From Bacillota bacterium (lineage in GTDB: Bacteria; Bacillota_A; Clostridia; Lachnospirales; Bianqueaceae), in NCBI GenBank assembly GCA_017420625.1, contig JAFOIR010000286.1, positions 1 to 5,773 on the forward strand: 5,773 nt of DNA, given 5' to 3'. Below are positions 1 through 5,773 of this stretch, piece by piece; within the stretch, counting starts at the first letter, position 1; each line of letters starts with the position of its first letter. The translations under genes and the position numbers were made by a program. The notes under the pieces are model-generated. The model worked only from the letters and a program-made list of their open reading frames with translations. It was not told the origin of the DNA and searched no databases.

Positions 1-50
1 GTTTTTTTAAATTCTGATATCCTGTCGGTATACCTCTCAAGAAAACCTTA

Positions 51-56
51 AAGGAG
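51..56 (+). promoter_or_regulatory. Ribosome binding site of the coiled-coil membrane protein gene
   Basis: AAGGAG lies 9 bases before the ATG at 66 and fixes the start. No convincing promoter is visible in the 50 bases upstream, so the promoter may lie beyond the window or the gene may be co-transcribed from the left. Confidence 0.75.
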
Positions 57-65
57 ATAATTATC

Positions 66-575
66 ATGGCTAAAGTTCGGACAAGGGATCTGATCAATCT
101 GGATGATCATGAACTTCTGGTGGAGATGGCACGATCGGAACGCGCTGCTTCCCGCCGTCAGCTTATTTCTTCGATCGCAGTGCTGGTGATTGCGTGTATC
201 TTTGCGGCAGCGGCCATTCTGATCATCCCGAAGGCATTCAGCCTTTTCGACGATGCACAGAAACTCATGAGCGATGTTCAGAGCTCGGTGAAGAAAATTG
301 ACGGCCTGATCGAAGATACCGGAGATTCCATGGAAAAGATCAGTACCATGCTGGACGAGATCGCGCCTACGGTCGAGGGACTGGACAAGTCCATGGATGG
401 AATCGACGAAATGGTCAGCGGGATCAATTCTCTCGTGGCGACAAATTCCGAAAACCTGGCTGAGGCGATCGCCAAACTCAACGGCATTGATTTTGAGACG
501 CTCAACAAAGCGATAGCGGATCTGGCAACGACGGTCGAACCGCTCGCAAATTTCTTCGGTGCCTTTAACCGATGA
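66..575 (+). CDS. One-pass membrane protein with extracytoplasmic coiled coil, function unknown
   Basis: The 169-residue product has three visible parts. Residues 1-32 form a charged cytoplasmic head ending in a basic patch (R23, R26, R30, R31). Residues 33-54 form one hydrophobic membrane helix. Residues 58-169 form an acidic helical tail. The basic patch before the helix suggests the N-terminus is inside and the tail outside (positive-inside rule). Residues 62-125 repeat spaced Met/Ile/Leu positions (SMEKIS, SMDGIDEMVSGI), as expected of a coiled coil. The last 28 residues (ETLNKAIADL, then VEPLANFFGAF) resemble the C-terminus of small uncharacterised Bacillota proteins I recall; this is memory, not a search. 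The start is supported by AAGGAG at 51-56, 9 bases before ATG. No enzyme motif is visible. A scaffold or cell-envelope role is possible but unproven. Confidence 0.85.
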   Translation: MAKVRTRDLINLDDHELLVEMARSERAASRRQLISSIAVLVIACIFAAAAILIIPKAFSLFDDAQKLMSDVQSSVKKIDGLIEDTGDSMEKISTMLDEIAPTVEGLDKSMDGIDEMVSGINSLVATNSENLAEAIAKLNGIDFETLNKAIADLATTVEPLANFFGAFNR

Positions 576-585
576 TCAGACCGGA

Positions 586-875
586 TCAATAACAGGCAAT
601 ATGGCTGTCGGTTCTTGATTCCGTTCCTCCCATCAGGGTTCTGTTTTCGAGGCGAAGAATGATCTGCCCGCGGCCGAAGCTGGGTGTGAAAAGATCGACC
701 CGTACCCGGTGGCTGTGGCGACAGCGGCATCCATGGCGTTGCTGCCTTTTTTCAGGATTTCCAGACCTGCGGCAGAAGAAAGAGGACTGGAACTGGCTAC
801 CATCCCGCCTCTGGCATAGATGGGAAAACGCTGTGATGAATATTGCTGGCGAAGGGGATCAAAAGAAAGATTCAT
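586..875 (-). pseudogene. ggt: Gamma-glutamyltransferase remnant, internal deletion plus frameshift
   Basis: On the minus strand an ATG at 875-873 opens a reading frame matching the N-terminus of bacterial gamma-glutamyltransferases: YSSQRFPIYARGGMVASS, then LEILKKGSNAMDAA, up to about 708. After that the homology jumps to another frame at about 702. There FGRGQII, MGGTESRTD and a terminal ACY with stop at 588-586 match the extreme C-terminus of the same family. Intact enzymes have about 520-580 residues and self-cleave to expose a catalytic threonine. Here about 56 N-terminal and 39 C-terminal residues remain, so the catalytic core, including that threonine, is lost. Read from the old start, the frame runs 80 codons to a stop at 635-633. 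The remnant converges on the upstream gene, their stops 10 bases apart. Style of the N-terminus resembles the YwrD branch, which is my inference. It cannot encode a working enzyme. Confidence 0.85.
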
Positions 876-905
876 AGAAGGCCTCACTGGATGGAAATAT
901 GCATT

Positions 906-934
906 AGTGTACCACGGGTCGATAGGACTGACAA
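906..934 (-). promoter_or_regulatory. Promoter of the ggt remnant
   Basis: Reading the minus strand, TTGTCA (934-929) is followed by 17 bases and TACACT (911-906), with a TG one base upstream of the -10 element (extended -10). Transcription would begin near 899, about 24 bases before the remnant start. A GAGG at about 886-882 could serve as its ribosome binding site. The good spacing suggests the promoter outlived the gene. It is a sequence match only. Confidence 0.5.
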
Positions 935-951
935 CCAAACCAGAAGAATAA

Positions 952-993
952 GTTGCAGCAGGAAATGAAAAAATGCTGCAGCTTTTTTCTTTT
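952..993 (+). terminator. Rho-independent terminator, plus strand
   Basis: The arms 952-960 and 974-982 pair over 9 bp (one G-U wobble) around a 13-base loop. The right arm is followed by a T-rich tail (TTTTTTCTTTT). No intact plus-strand gene lies within 370 bases upstream, so it probably stops long transcripts from the coiled-coil gene or insulates the next promoter. In the opposite direction the tail is much poorer in T. Confidence 0.75.
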
Positions 994-1026
994 GTATATT
1001 TTTCTCCGACTTTCGAAGGTTAGTGA

Positions 1027-1055
1027 TTGAGATTGACCTCATTTTGTGATAGAAT
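1027..1055 (+). promoter_or_regulatory. Promoter of the DUF1846-methyltransferase operon
   Basis: TTGAGA (1027-1032), a 17-base spacer and TAGAAT (1050-1055), with a TG one base before the -10 box. Transcription would begin near 1062, giving a leader of about 24 bases. It sits just after the terminator at 952-993, which suits an independent transcription unit. Confidence 0.65.
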
Positions 1056-1085
1056 GAACAGGATTTTTGTTTTTCGAGGTGCCTC

Positions 1086-2570
1086 ATGAAAATCGGATTT
1101 GATAATGATAAATACCAGAAGATCCAGTCGGAACATATCCGCGAGAGAATCTCGCATTTCGGCGGTAAGCTGTATCTGGAGTTTGGCGGCAAACTCTTCG
1201 ACGATTACCATGCCAGCCGGGTCCTGCCCGGGTTCGAGCCGGATTCCAAGATCACCATGCTCAAGGAGCTGAAGGATCAGGCGGAGATCGTCATTGTAGT
1301 CAGCGCTGGCGATATTGAAAAGAACAAAGTGCGCGGAGATCTGGGCATCACCTACGATCTGGACGTACTGCGTCTGATTGATGCCTTTACCGAAAACGGC
1401 CTGACCGTCGGTTCGGTCGTTCTGACCCGTTTTGCAGGCCAGCCGAGTGCCATCGCTTACGAAAGCAAGCTGCAGGCACTGGGGCTGAAAGTCTACCGGC
1501 ATTATCCGATCGAAGGCTATCCTTCCAACGTCAGTCTGATTGCCAGTGACGAAGGCTTCGGAAAGAATGACTACGTGGAAACCACGCATCCGCTGGTAGT
1601 GGTGACCGCGCCGGGACCGGGCAGCGGCAAGATGGCGACCTGTCTTTCCCAGCTGTATCATGAAAACAAGCGCGGTGTGAAAGCCGGATACGCGAAGTTC
1701 GAAACCTTCCCGGTCTGGAATCTGCCGCTGAATCATCCGGTCAACCTCGCTTATGAAGCTGCGACGGCCGATCTGGCAGACGTCAATATGATCGATCCTT
1801 TCCATCTGGAAGCGTATGGCGAGACCGCCATCAACTACAATCGTGACGTGGAAGTGTTCCCGGTTCTGAATGCCCTTTTCGAAGGCATTTCCGGTGAATC
1901 TCCTTACAAGTCTCCTACAGATATGGGCGTCAATATGGTGGGCTTTTGCATCAGCGATGATCAGGTCTGCCGCGATGCTTCTCATCAGGAGATCCTGCGC
2001 CGCTATTACCGCTATCAGTGCGAACGGCGTAAGGGGATCGAAGGCAGCGAACCGATCTTCAAGATTGAGCTTTTGATGAAGAAAGCCGGCATTACGACGG
2101 CTGACCGTCCCTGTGTGGAAGCTGCGCTGAAGAAAGCGGAACTGACCGGCGGTCCGGCCGCTGCGATGGAAATGGAAGACGGAACGGTCCTGACCGGCAA
2201 GACTTCACCGCTTTTGGGTGCCTCTTCTGCGCTGCTGATCAATGCGCTGAAATATCTTGGTAGTATCAATGACCGGATCGACCTTCTGTCACCGGCGGTC
2301 ATCGAACCGATCATCAACATGAAGGTGGAACAGCTGGGAGCAGAGAAGACTTCACTTCTGCACCTAAACGAGATCCTGATCGCTTTGGCGATTGCCTCCG
2401 TCACCGATTCCTGTGCCAAGATCGCACTGGAACAGCTGCCCAAGCTGCGTGGTCTGGAGGCTCATTCTTCCGTCATTCTTTCGCAGATCGACGAAGATGT
2501 CTTCAAGAAGCTGGGCGTGAATATCACCTGTGAGCCGACCTATGAACGGCAGAAATTCTATCATAAATGA
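1086..2570 (+). CDS. DUF1846 / UPF0371 family protein
   Basis: The 494-residue product is recognised as a full-length DUF1846 (UPF0371) protein from its opening (MKIGFDNDKYQKIQSEHI, then FGGKLYLEFGGKLFDDYHA) and overall length. This family occurs in Bacillota and Actinobacteria; it has been studied structurally, but I know of no settled biochemical role. A glycine-rich, P-loop-like stretch lies at residues 174-186 (TAPGPGSGKMATC, lysine at 182). It lacks the first glycine of a canonical Walker A motif, so nucleotide binding is only a possibility. A second conserved-looking stretch is FCISDDQVC at 287-295. No signal peptide or membrane helix is seen, so it is cytosolic. The start is supported by GAGG at 1076-1079, 6 bases before ATG. 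It overlaps the methyltransferase gene by 4 bases, so the two are probably made together. Confidence 0.92.
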   Translation: MKIGFDNDKYQKIQSEHIRERISHFGGKLYLEFGGKLFDDYHASRVLPGFEPDSKITMLKELKDQAEIVIVVSAGDIEKNKVRGDLGITYDLDVLRLIDAFTENGLTVGSVVLTRFAGQPSAIAYESKLQALGLKVYRHYPIEGYPSNVSLIASDEGFGKNDYVETTHPLVVVTAPGPGSGKMATCLSQLYHENKRGVKAGYAKFETFPVWNLPLNHPVNLAYEAATADLADVNMIDPFHLEAYGETAINYNRDVEVFPVLNALFEGISGESPYKSPTDMGVNMVGFCISDDQVCRDASHQEILRRYYRYQCERRKGIEGSEPIFKIELLMKKAGITTADRPCVEAALKKAELTGGPAAAMEMEDGTVLTGKTSPLLGASSALLINALKYLGSINDRIDLLSPAVIEPIINMKVEQLGAEKTSLLHLNEILIALAIASVTDSCAKIALEQLPKLRGLEAHSSVILSQIDEDVFKKLGVNITCEPTYERQKFYHK

Positions 2571-3796
2571 AACAGGAAAGAATTTATCCAAAAGTGATCG
2601 TGACGCCGAAGGGCGAACGAAGTATTCTCTACGGGCATCCGTGGATCTACGACCAGGAAGTGAGTCTGCCGGAAGACAGCAAGGACCCGGAAAATGGATT
2701 CCTTGTTGATGCCTTCAGCACCAAAGGCGCCTACCTGGGCACCGGCTTTTATAACAGCCATTCCAAGATTCGGGTTCGTCTGATTTCCCGCAATGCCAAC
2801 GATACGTTTGATGCAGCCTTCTTTGAGCGACGGCTGCGGTATGCCTGGAACTACCGTAAGACGGTTTTAAAGGAAGAGGATCTTGCCTGCTGCCGGATCA
2901 TTTTTGGCGAAGCAGATCAGTTCCCGGGTCTGACAGTGGACCGTTTCGGTCCGGTGCTTGTTACGCAGACTCTGTCACTGGGTATCGAGATGCTCAAACC
3001 TGTGATCTTCCCGGCGCTTCTGAAAATCCTTCAGGAAGACGGTCAGGACGTCAAGGGCATCTATGAGCGCAATGACGTGGCGATCCGTTCGCTGGAAGGC
3101 ATGAAGGAAAACACCGGGTTCTTCGGCGAGACGCCGGATATTCCGGAAAAGGTTCAGATCATCGAAAACGGCGTTCGTTACTTCGTGGATTATCAGATCG
3201 GCCAGAAAACAGGTTTCTTCCTGGATCAGAAATACAACCGTCAGGCTGCAGCGAAGATCGCACGGGGCAAACGGGTTCTGGACTGCTTTACGGATACCGG
3301 ATCCTTTGCGCTGAACTGCGCGCTCGCAGGCGCTGAGCATGTTCATGCCGTTGATATCTCGGCTCCGTCGATCGGGATCGCGAAAGAAAATGCTGTCCTG
3401 AACAATCTGGAAGACCGGATGAGCTTTGAAGTCGCGAATGTGTTCGACCTTCTGCCGGAACTTGAGAAAACAGCGAAGCGTCAATATGATATGATCATTC
3501 TGGATCCGCCGGCTTTCACAAAGTCCCGTAAAACGATTCAGAGTGCGGAACGAGGTTATAAAGAAATCAACTACCGAGCCATGAAGATCCTTCCGCGCGG
3601 AGGATATCTGGCAACCTGTTCCTGTTCACACTTTATGAGCAACGACCTCTTCAGGAAAATGCTCTGGTCCGCTGCCACTGATGCCGGTGTTCAGCTTCGG
3701 CAGATCGAAGAAAGGCAGCAGGCACCTGATCATCCCATTCTCTGGAATGTACCGGAAACGAATTATCTGAAATTCTATCTTTTCCAGATCGTATAA
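2567..3796 (+). CDS. rlmI: RlmI-family class I SAM-dependent 23S rRNA methyltransferase
   Basis: The 409-residue product has the layout of E. coli RlmI (396 residues), which makes m5C1962 in 23S rRNA. It has an N-terminal PUA RNA-binding domain (about residues 5-80, with the typical GHPWIYDQEV), a linking domain to about 190, and a Rossmann methyltransferase domain. The SAM-binding motif I is DCFTDTGSFAL from D239, and motif IV is DPPAF at 313-317. TCSCS (C351, C353) provides the cysteine expected for a C5-cytosine enzyme, C353 aligning with the E. coli SCSG cysteine. The C-terminus QAPDHP..NYLKFY is also diagnostic. The start lies in an ATGA overlap with the preceding stop, indicating translational coupling. 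The exact target base is inferred: I recall a related Gram-positive protein reported as a 23S m7G enzyme (RlmQ), so specificity is less sure than the family. Confidence 0.92.
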   Translation: MKQERIYPKVIVTPKGERSILYGHPWIYDQEVSLPEDSKDPENGFLVDAFSTKGAYLGTGFYNSHSKIRVRLISRNANDTFDAAFFERRLRYAWNYRKTVLKEEDLACCRIIFGEADQFPGLTVDRFGPVLVTQTLSLGIEMLKPVIFPALLKILQEDGQDVKGIYERNDVAIRSLEGMKENTGFFGETPDIPEKVQIIENGVRYFVDYQIGQKTGFFLDQKYNRQAAAKIARGKRVLDCFTDTGSFALNCALAGAEHVHAVDISAPSIGIAKENAVLNNLEDRMSFEVANVFDLLPELEKTAKRQYDMIILDPPAFTKSRKTIQSAERGYKEINYRAMKILPRGGYLATCSCSHFMSNDLFRKMLWSAATDAGVQLRQIEERQQAPDHPILWNVPETNYLKFYLFQIV

Positions 3797-3802
3797 TTTT
3801 CC

Positions 3803-3833
3803 TTAAGTAAAATTTAGACTCCTTTGGTATCAT
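3803..3833 (+). promoter_or_regulatory. Possible promoter of the beta-helix lipoprotein gene
   Basis: TATCAT (3828-3833) has a TG one base upstream (extended -10). A poor -35 match, TTAAGT (3803-3808), sits 19 bases away. A competing -10, a perfect TATAAT at 3792-3797 overlapping the methyltransferase stop, has no good -35. The choice decides whether the leader RNA holds both arms of the hairpin. Confidence 0.3.
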
Positions 3834-3870
3834 TGCCTCATCAAATTGATGAACAAGACGAAAGGAGTCT
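3816..3870 (+). promoter_or_regulatory. Nested inverted repeat covering the Shine-Dalgarno of the beta-helix lipoprotein gene
   Basis: AGACTCCTTT (3816-3825) and AAAGGAGTCT (3861-3870) are perfect 10-bp inverted arms. Between them is a second perfect inverted repeat, TCATCAA (3838-3844) and TTGATGA (3846-3852). The right outer arm contains the ribosome binding site AAAGGAG (3861-3867), 9 bases before the ATG at 3877. In an RNA carrying both arms the site would be paired and translation reduced. Because the right arm runs into TTTTAT, the same structure could act as a weak terminator for the upstream operon. If transcription starts near 3840 the left arm is not in the RNA, and the repeat may instead be a DNA operator. 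Confidence 0.55.
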
Positions 3871-3876
3871 TTTATA

Positions 3877-5259
3877 ATGAAAAATATGAGCAAGAAAATG
3901 GTAGCCCTGGCACTTGCAGCCATCATGATCGGATGTGCCGGCTGCAGTGCACAGAATGAACAAACAGAAAACACGGCGACAGTCATAGAAGAAAGCATCA
4001 TCGCTGAAGAGAGCAGTATCTCTGAGGCTGGTGACAGCTTGGAAAGTTCGGAGATGGAATCGGAAGCAGCCATGGAGACTTCTGAAACCAGTATGGAGAC
4101 TGAGTCCTCCGGGACGCAGTCCCTCGAGGATATCCTTTCTTCCACCATAGGCGCTTACACAGAAACCGATCGCAGTACCATATATGAGACCTCGGAGGAT
4201 GGGGAGCACGCGATCGAAGTGGATGGGGAAACAGCCGTCTATGAAGGCATTCTGGTCACCAAGACCGGCAGTTCAGATGGAGAAGATGCCGACTTCTACG
4301 GCGAGAATGCTGCCATCTTTGCCACTGACGGGGCAGATCTTACGATCACCGATGCCTATATTACCACCGACGGCGGTCATGCCAACGGTGTGTTCAGCTA
4401 TGGCGAAGGCACGACAATCACTATCAGTGATTCCACGATTCTGACCGAATCCAACAACTCCGGCGGACTGATGACGACCGGCGGAGGAACCATGATCGCG
4501 AACAATCTGTTTATTATCACCCAGGGGGGATCTTCCGCAGCGATCCGTTCCGACCGGGGCGGCGGAACTGTTATCGTGGACGGCGGTTACTATGAGACCA
4601 ACGGCAAAGGTTCTCCTGCGATCTATTCCACCGCAGACATTACTGTTTCGAATGCAACGCTCGTGGGTAATGTTTCTGAGGGCGTCGTGGTCGAGGGCAA
4701 GAACAGCGTCACGCTGAATAACTGCACTGTCATTGCCAATCATACCGAGAAGAACAGCAACAAATCTGATGCCTACCAGGCGGTCAAGATCTATCAGTCC
4801 ATGTCCGGCGATGCGCAGGAAGGCATGTCTTACTTTACTATGTACGGTGGTTCGATGACTTCTTTGAACGGTGGTATGTTCTGGGTGAGCAATACCCAGT
4901 GCACCATAACGATCGAAAATGTAGCCTTCACCTATGCGACCGACGACTTCCTGACGGTGGAAGCAGCCGGATGGGGCAGGGAAGGATCGAATGGCGGCCA
5001 TGCCTTCTTCACTGCGAAAAACCAGATTATGGAAGGCGTCATTACCGTAGATGAGATCTCCAGTCTGGAACTGACACTGGCAGAGGGAACTGTCTTCACC
5101 GGGCAGATCATCTCTGACGGCGAGACCGATGTCGTGATAGAAGATGGTGCATCCTGGATCCTCACCGGCGACAGCTATGTGGACAGTCTGGAAGTTTCCG
5201 GCAATCTGGATCTGAATGGCTATAACCTCTATGTAGACGGAGAACTGTACGAAGGTTAA
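3877..5259 (+). CDS. Lipoprotein with right-handed parallel beta-helix domain
   Basis: The 460-residue product starts with a lipoprotein signal (MKNMSKKM, a hydrophobic core, then IGCAGCS). Lipidation would be at C20 or C23; C20 fits slightly better. Residues about 27-95 are a low-complexity Ser/Glu/Thr linker that probably spaces the domain from the membrane. From about residue 155, short TITI-like strands recur every 23-26 residues (I157, I183, I207, I233, V257, L280), often after Gly-rich or Asn-rich turns (GGGT, NN). This is the signature of a pectate-lyase-like beta-helix. The end (VDSLEVSGNLDLNGYNLYVDGELYEG) resembles the capping region of adhesin-like beta-helix proteins of gut Bacillota, as I recall them. 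No catalytic residues or sortase motif are apparent, so ligand binding or adhesion is more likely than hydrolysis. AAAGGAG at 3861 supports the start. Confidence 0.88.
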   Translation: MKNMSKKMVALALAAIMIGCAGCSAQNEQTENTATVIEESIIAEESSISEAGDSLESSEMESEAAMETSETSMETESSGTQSLEDILSSTIGAYTETDRSTIYETSEDGEHAIEVDGETAVYEGILVTKTGSSDGEDADFYGENAAIFATDGADLTITDAYITTDGGHANGVFSYGEGTTITISDSTILTESNNSGGLMTTGGGTMIANNLFIITQGGSSAAIRSDRGGGTVIVDGGYYETNGKGSPAIYSTADITVSNATLVGNVSEGVVVEGKNSVTLNNCTVIANHTEKNSNKSDAYQAVKIYQSMSGDAQEGMSYFTMYGGSMTSLNGGMFWVSNTQCTITIENVAFTYATDDFLTVEAAGWGREGSNGGHAFFTAKNQIMEGVITVDEISSLELTLAEGTVFTGQIISDGETDVVIEDGASWILTGDSYVDSLEVSGNLDLNGYNLYVDGELYEG

Positions 5260-5280
5260 TATCTGAATCATCATTGAATA

Positions 5281-5330
5281 AGCAGCATCACATCCCGGAA
5301 CGAATTTCCATGATGTGGTGCTGTTTTTTT
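5281..5330 (+). terminator. Rho-independent terminator after the beta-helix lipoprotein gene
   Basis: The arms 5281-5294 and 5312-5325 pair over 14 bp with two G-U wobbles. A small inner stem (GGAA 5297-5300 with TTCC 5306-5309) extends it. A run of seven T (5324-5330) follows. It begins 21 bases after the stop codon and separates the two lipoprotein genes into different transcripts. Confidence 0.9.
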
Positions 5331-5389
5331 CATGTGTTAATGGTACAAAAGACTGATTGTACTTTGATTTCAGATGTGGTATCTTTAAC

Positions 5390-5418
5390 TTGGAATATTC
5401 TCTGTGATTGTATATATA
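5390..5418 (+). promoter_or_regulatory. Promoter of the FecR-like lipoprotein gene
   Basis: TTGGAA (5390-5395), a 17-base spacer and TATATA (5413-5418). Transcription would begin near 5425, leaving a leader of only about 15 bases that carries the ribosome binding site. The TA-rich run (5411-5420) allows the -10 box to be placed 2 bases either way. Confidence 0.5.
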
Positions 5419-5425
5419 TTCATCC

Positions 5426-5433
5426 GAGGAGGG
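5426..5433 (+). promoter_or_regulatory. Strong ribosome binding site of the FecR-like lipoprotein gene
   Basis: GAGGAGGG contains a full AGGAGG (5427-5432), 7 bases before the ATG at 5440. It decides the start of a gene whose reading frame is open at the window edge. Confidence 0.85.
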
Positions 5434-5439
5434 TTTACT

Positions 5440-5773
5440 ATGAAAACATCTTCGATTATCAAAAGGACGATCATGATCATCCTCATTCTGGCGCTTGTTT
5501 TGTCTTCCGCCGGATGTTCCTGCACGGGGAGAGGAGCAGATGATGAGACATCATCCCAGACTGAAGAAACAGCACAGACAGAGACTTCAGATCAGACGGA
5601 AGAGAAAACAGAGCCTGCAGCTGTCTACGAAACCAAGGACAAAACGGCTACCTATGAGCTGGATGCGGATAAAACATTGTTCCTGGATAAGGATACCCGC
5701 ACAGAACTCTTCCAGACAGACAAAGAGATGGTCATTGAGCTCATCGAAGGCCAGATTCTGCTGGATGTGCGCA
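5440..5773 (+). CDS. Lipoprotein with probable FecR-type domain, 3' truncated by window edge
   Basis: The reading frame starts at ATG 5440 and is open for 111 codons to the window end, so the C-terminus is not seen. Residues 1-25 form a lipoprotein signal: basic KRT at 8-10, then a hydrophobic IMIILILALVL core, then SSAGC with the lipidated cysteine at C26. Residues about 30-58 are a Thr/Glu/Gln/Ser linker like that of the preceding lipoprotein. From about residue 78, LFLDKDTRTELFQT then MVIELIEGQILLDVR fits the FecR domain pattern, where short beta strands lead to a Gly-containing EGQ.LLDV motif. In Gram-negatives FecR regulates sigma factors; free-standing lipoprotein versions in Bacillota mostly have no known role. 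The FecR call rests on about 35 residues and is inferred. The strong ribosome binding site supports the start. Confidence 0.8.
   Translation, partial: MKTSSIIKRTIMIILILALVLSSAGCSCTGRGADDETSSQTEETAQTETSDQTEEKTEPAAVYETKDKTATYELDADKTLFLDKDTRTELFQTDKEMVIELIEGQILLDVR

Noticed and set aside
1..12. T run at the window start as a terminator tail of an upstream gene
   Set aside because: The stem, if any, would lie outside the window.
27..34. GGTATACC palindrome before the first gene
   Set aside because: An 8-base palindrome alone is not significant, and no matching -35 box supports reading TATACC as a promoter.
659..877. Plus-strand 72-codon frame opposite the ggt remnant
   Set aside because: It lies antisense to clear gamma-glutamyltransferase homology, has no ribosome binding site and its product is Trp/Arg-rich without any recognisable motif.
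891..968. Plus-strand 25-codon frame ending inside the terminator stem-loop
   Set aside because: Weak ribosome binding site, composition without protein-like pattern, and overlap with the minus-strand ggt promoter.
1076..1085. GAGGTGCCTC palindrome at the ribosome binding site of the DUF1846 gene
   Set aside because: A 2-base loop is too short for a hairpin, and four-base arms here are easily due to chance.
1020..1985. Long minus-strand open frame (321 codons) opposite the DUF1846 gene
   Set aside because: The opposite strand encodes a recognisable full-length family; this frame is a by-product of its codon bias.
4273..5274. Long minus-strand open frame (333 codons) opposite the beta-helix gene
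   Set aside because: The plus strand has a signal peptide, linker and beta-helix periodicity; the antisense frame shows none of these.
5274..5543. Plus-strand 89-codon frame spanning the terminator and the start of the last gene
   Set aside because: It runs through a strong terminator and overlaps a lipoprotein start with a much better ribosome binding site in another frame.

Overview
The window looks like chromosomal DNA of a Bacillota (Firmicutes) bacterium with about 50% GC, plausibly a gut anaerobe. The evidence is AGGAGG-type ribosome binding sites, lipoboxes of Gram-positive type, a DUF1846 protein, and a beta-helix lipoprotein of a style common in gut Clostridia and Erysipelotrichia. 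The genus cannot be fixed from this sequence. I see no insertion sequence, CRISPR array, tRNA or rRNA.

Region 1 (1-575): a gene for a small one-pass membrane protein with a long extracytoplasmic coiled coil, function unknown.

Region 2 (576-1085): no intact gene. It holds a decayed minus-strand gamma-glutamyltransferase gene reduced to its two ends. About 56 N-terminal residues are joined, out of frame, to about 39 C-terminal residues, and everything between is gone. Its promoter and start codon still look intact. A plus-strand intrinsic terminator (952-993) and a good promoter (1027-1055) for the next operon follow.

Region 3 (1086-3796): a two-gene operon joined by an ATGA overlap. It encodes a DUF1846/UPF0371 protein and an RlmI-family 23S rRNA methyltransferase with a PUA domain.

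Region 4 (3797-5773): two lipoprotein genes in tandem. The first encodes a lipid-anchored right-handed beta-helix protein on an acidic Ser/Glu linker. Its leader contains a long inverted repeat that would bury the Shine-Dalgarno sequence. A strong terminator closes it. The second has its own promoter and encodes a lipoprotein with what looks like a FecR-type domain, cut off by the window edge. Both products are probably displayed on the outer face of the membrane.

I did not find a convincing new multi-gene system. The most interesting items are the end-to-end collapsed ggt gene, the leader hairpin at 3816-3870, and the beta-helix/FecR lipoprotein pair.
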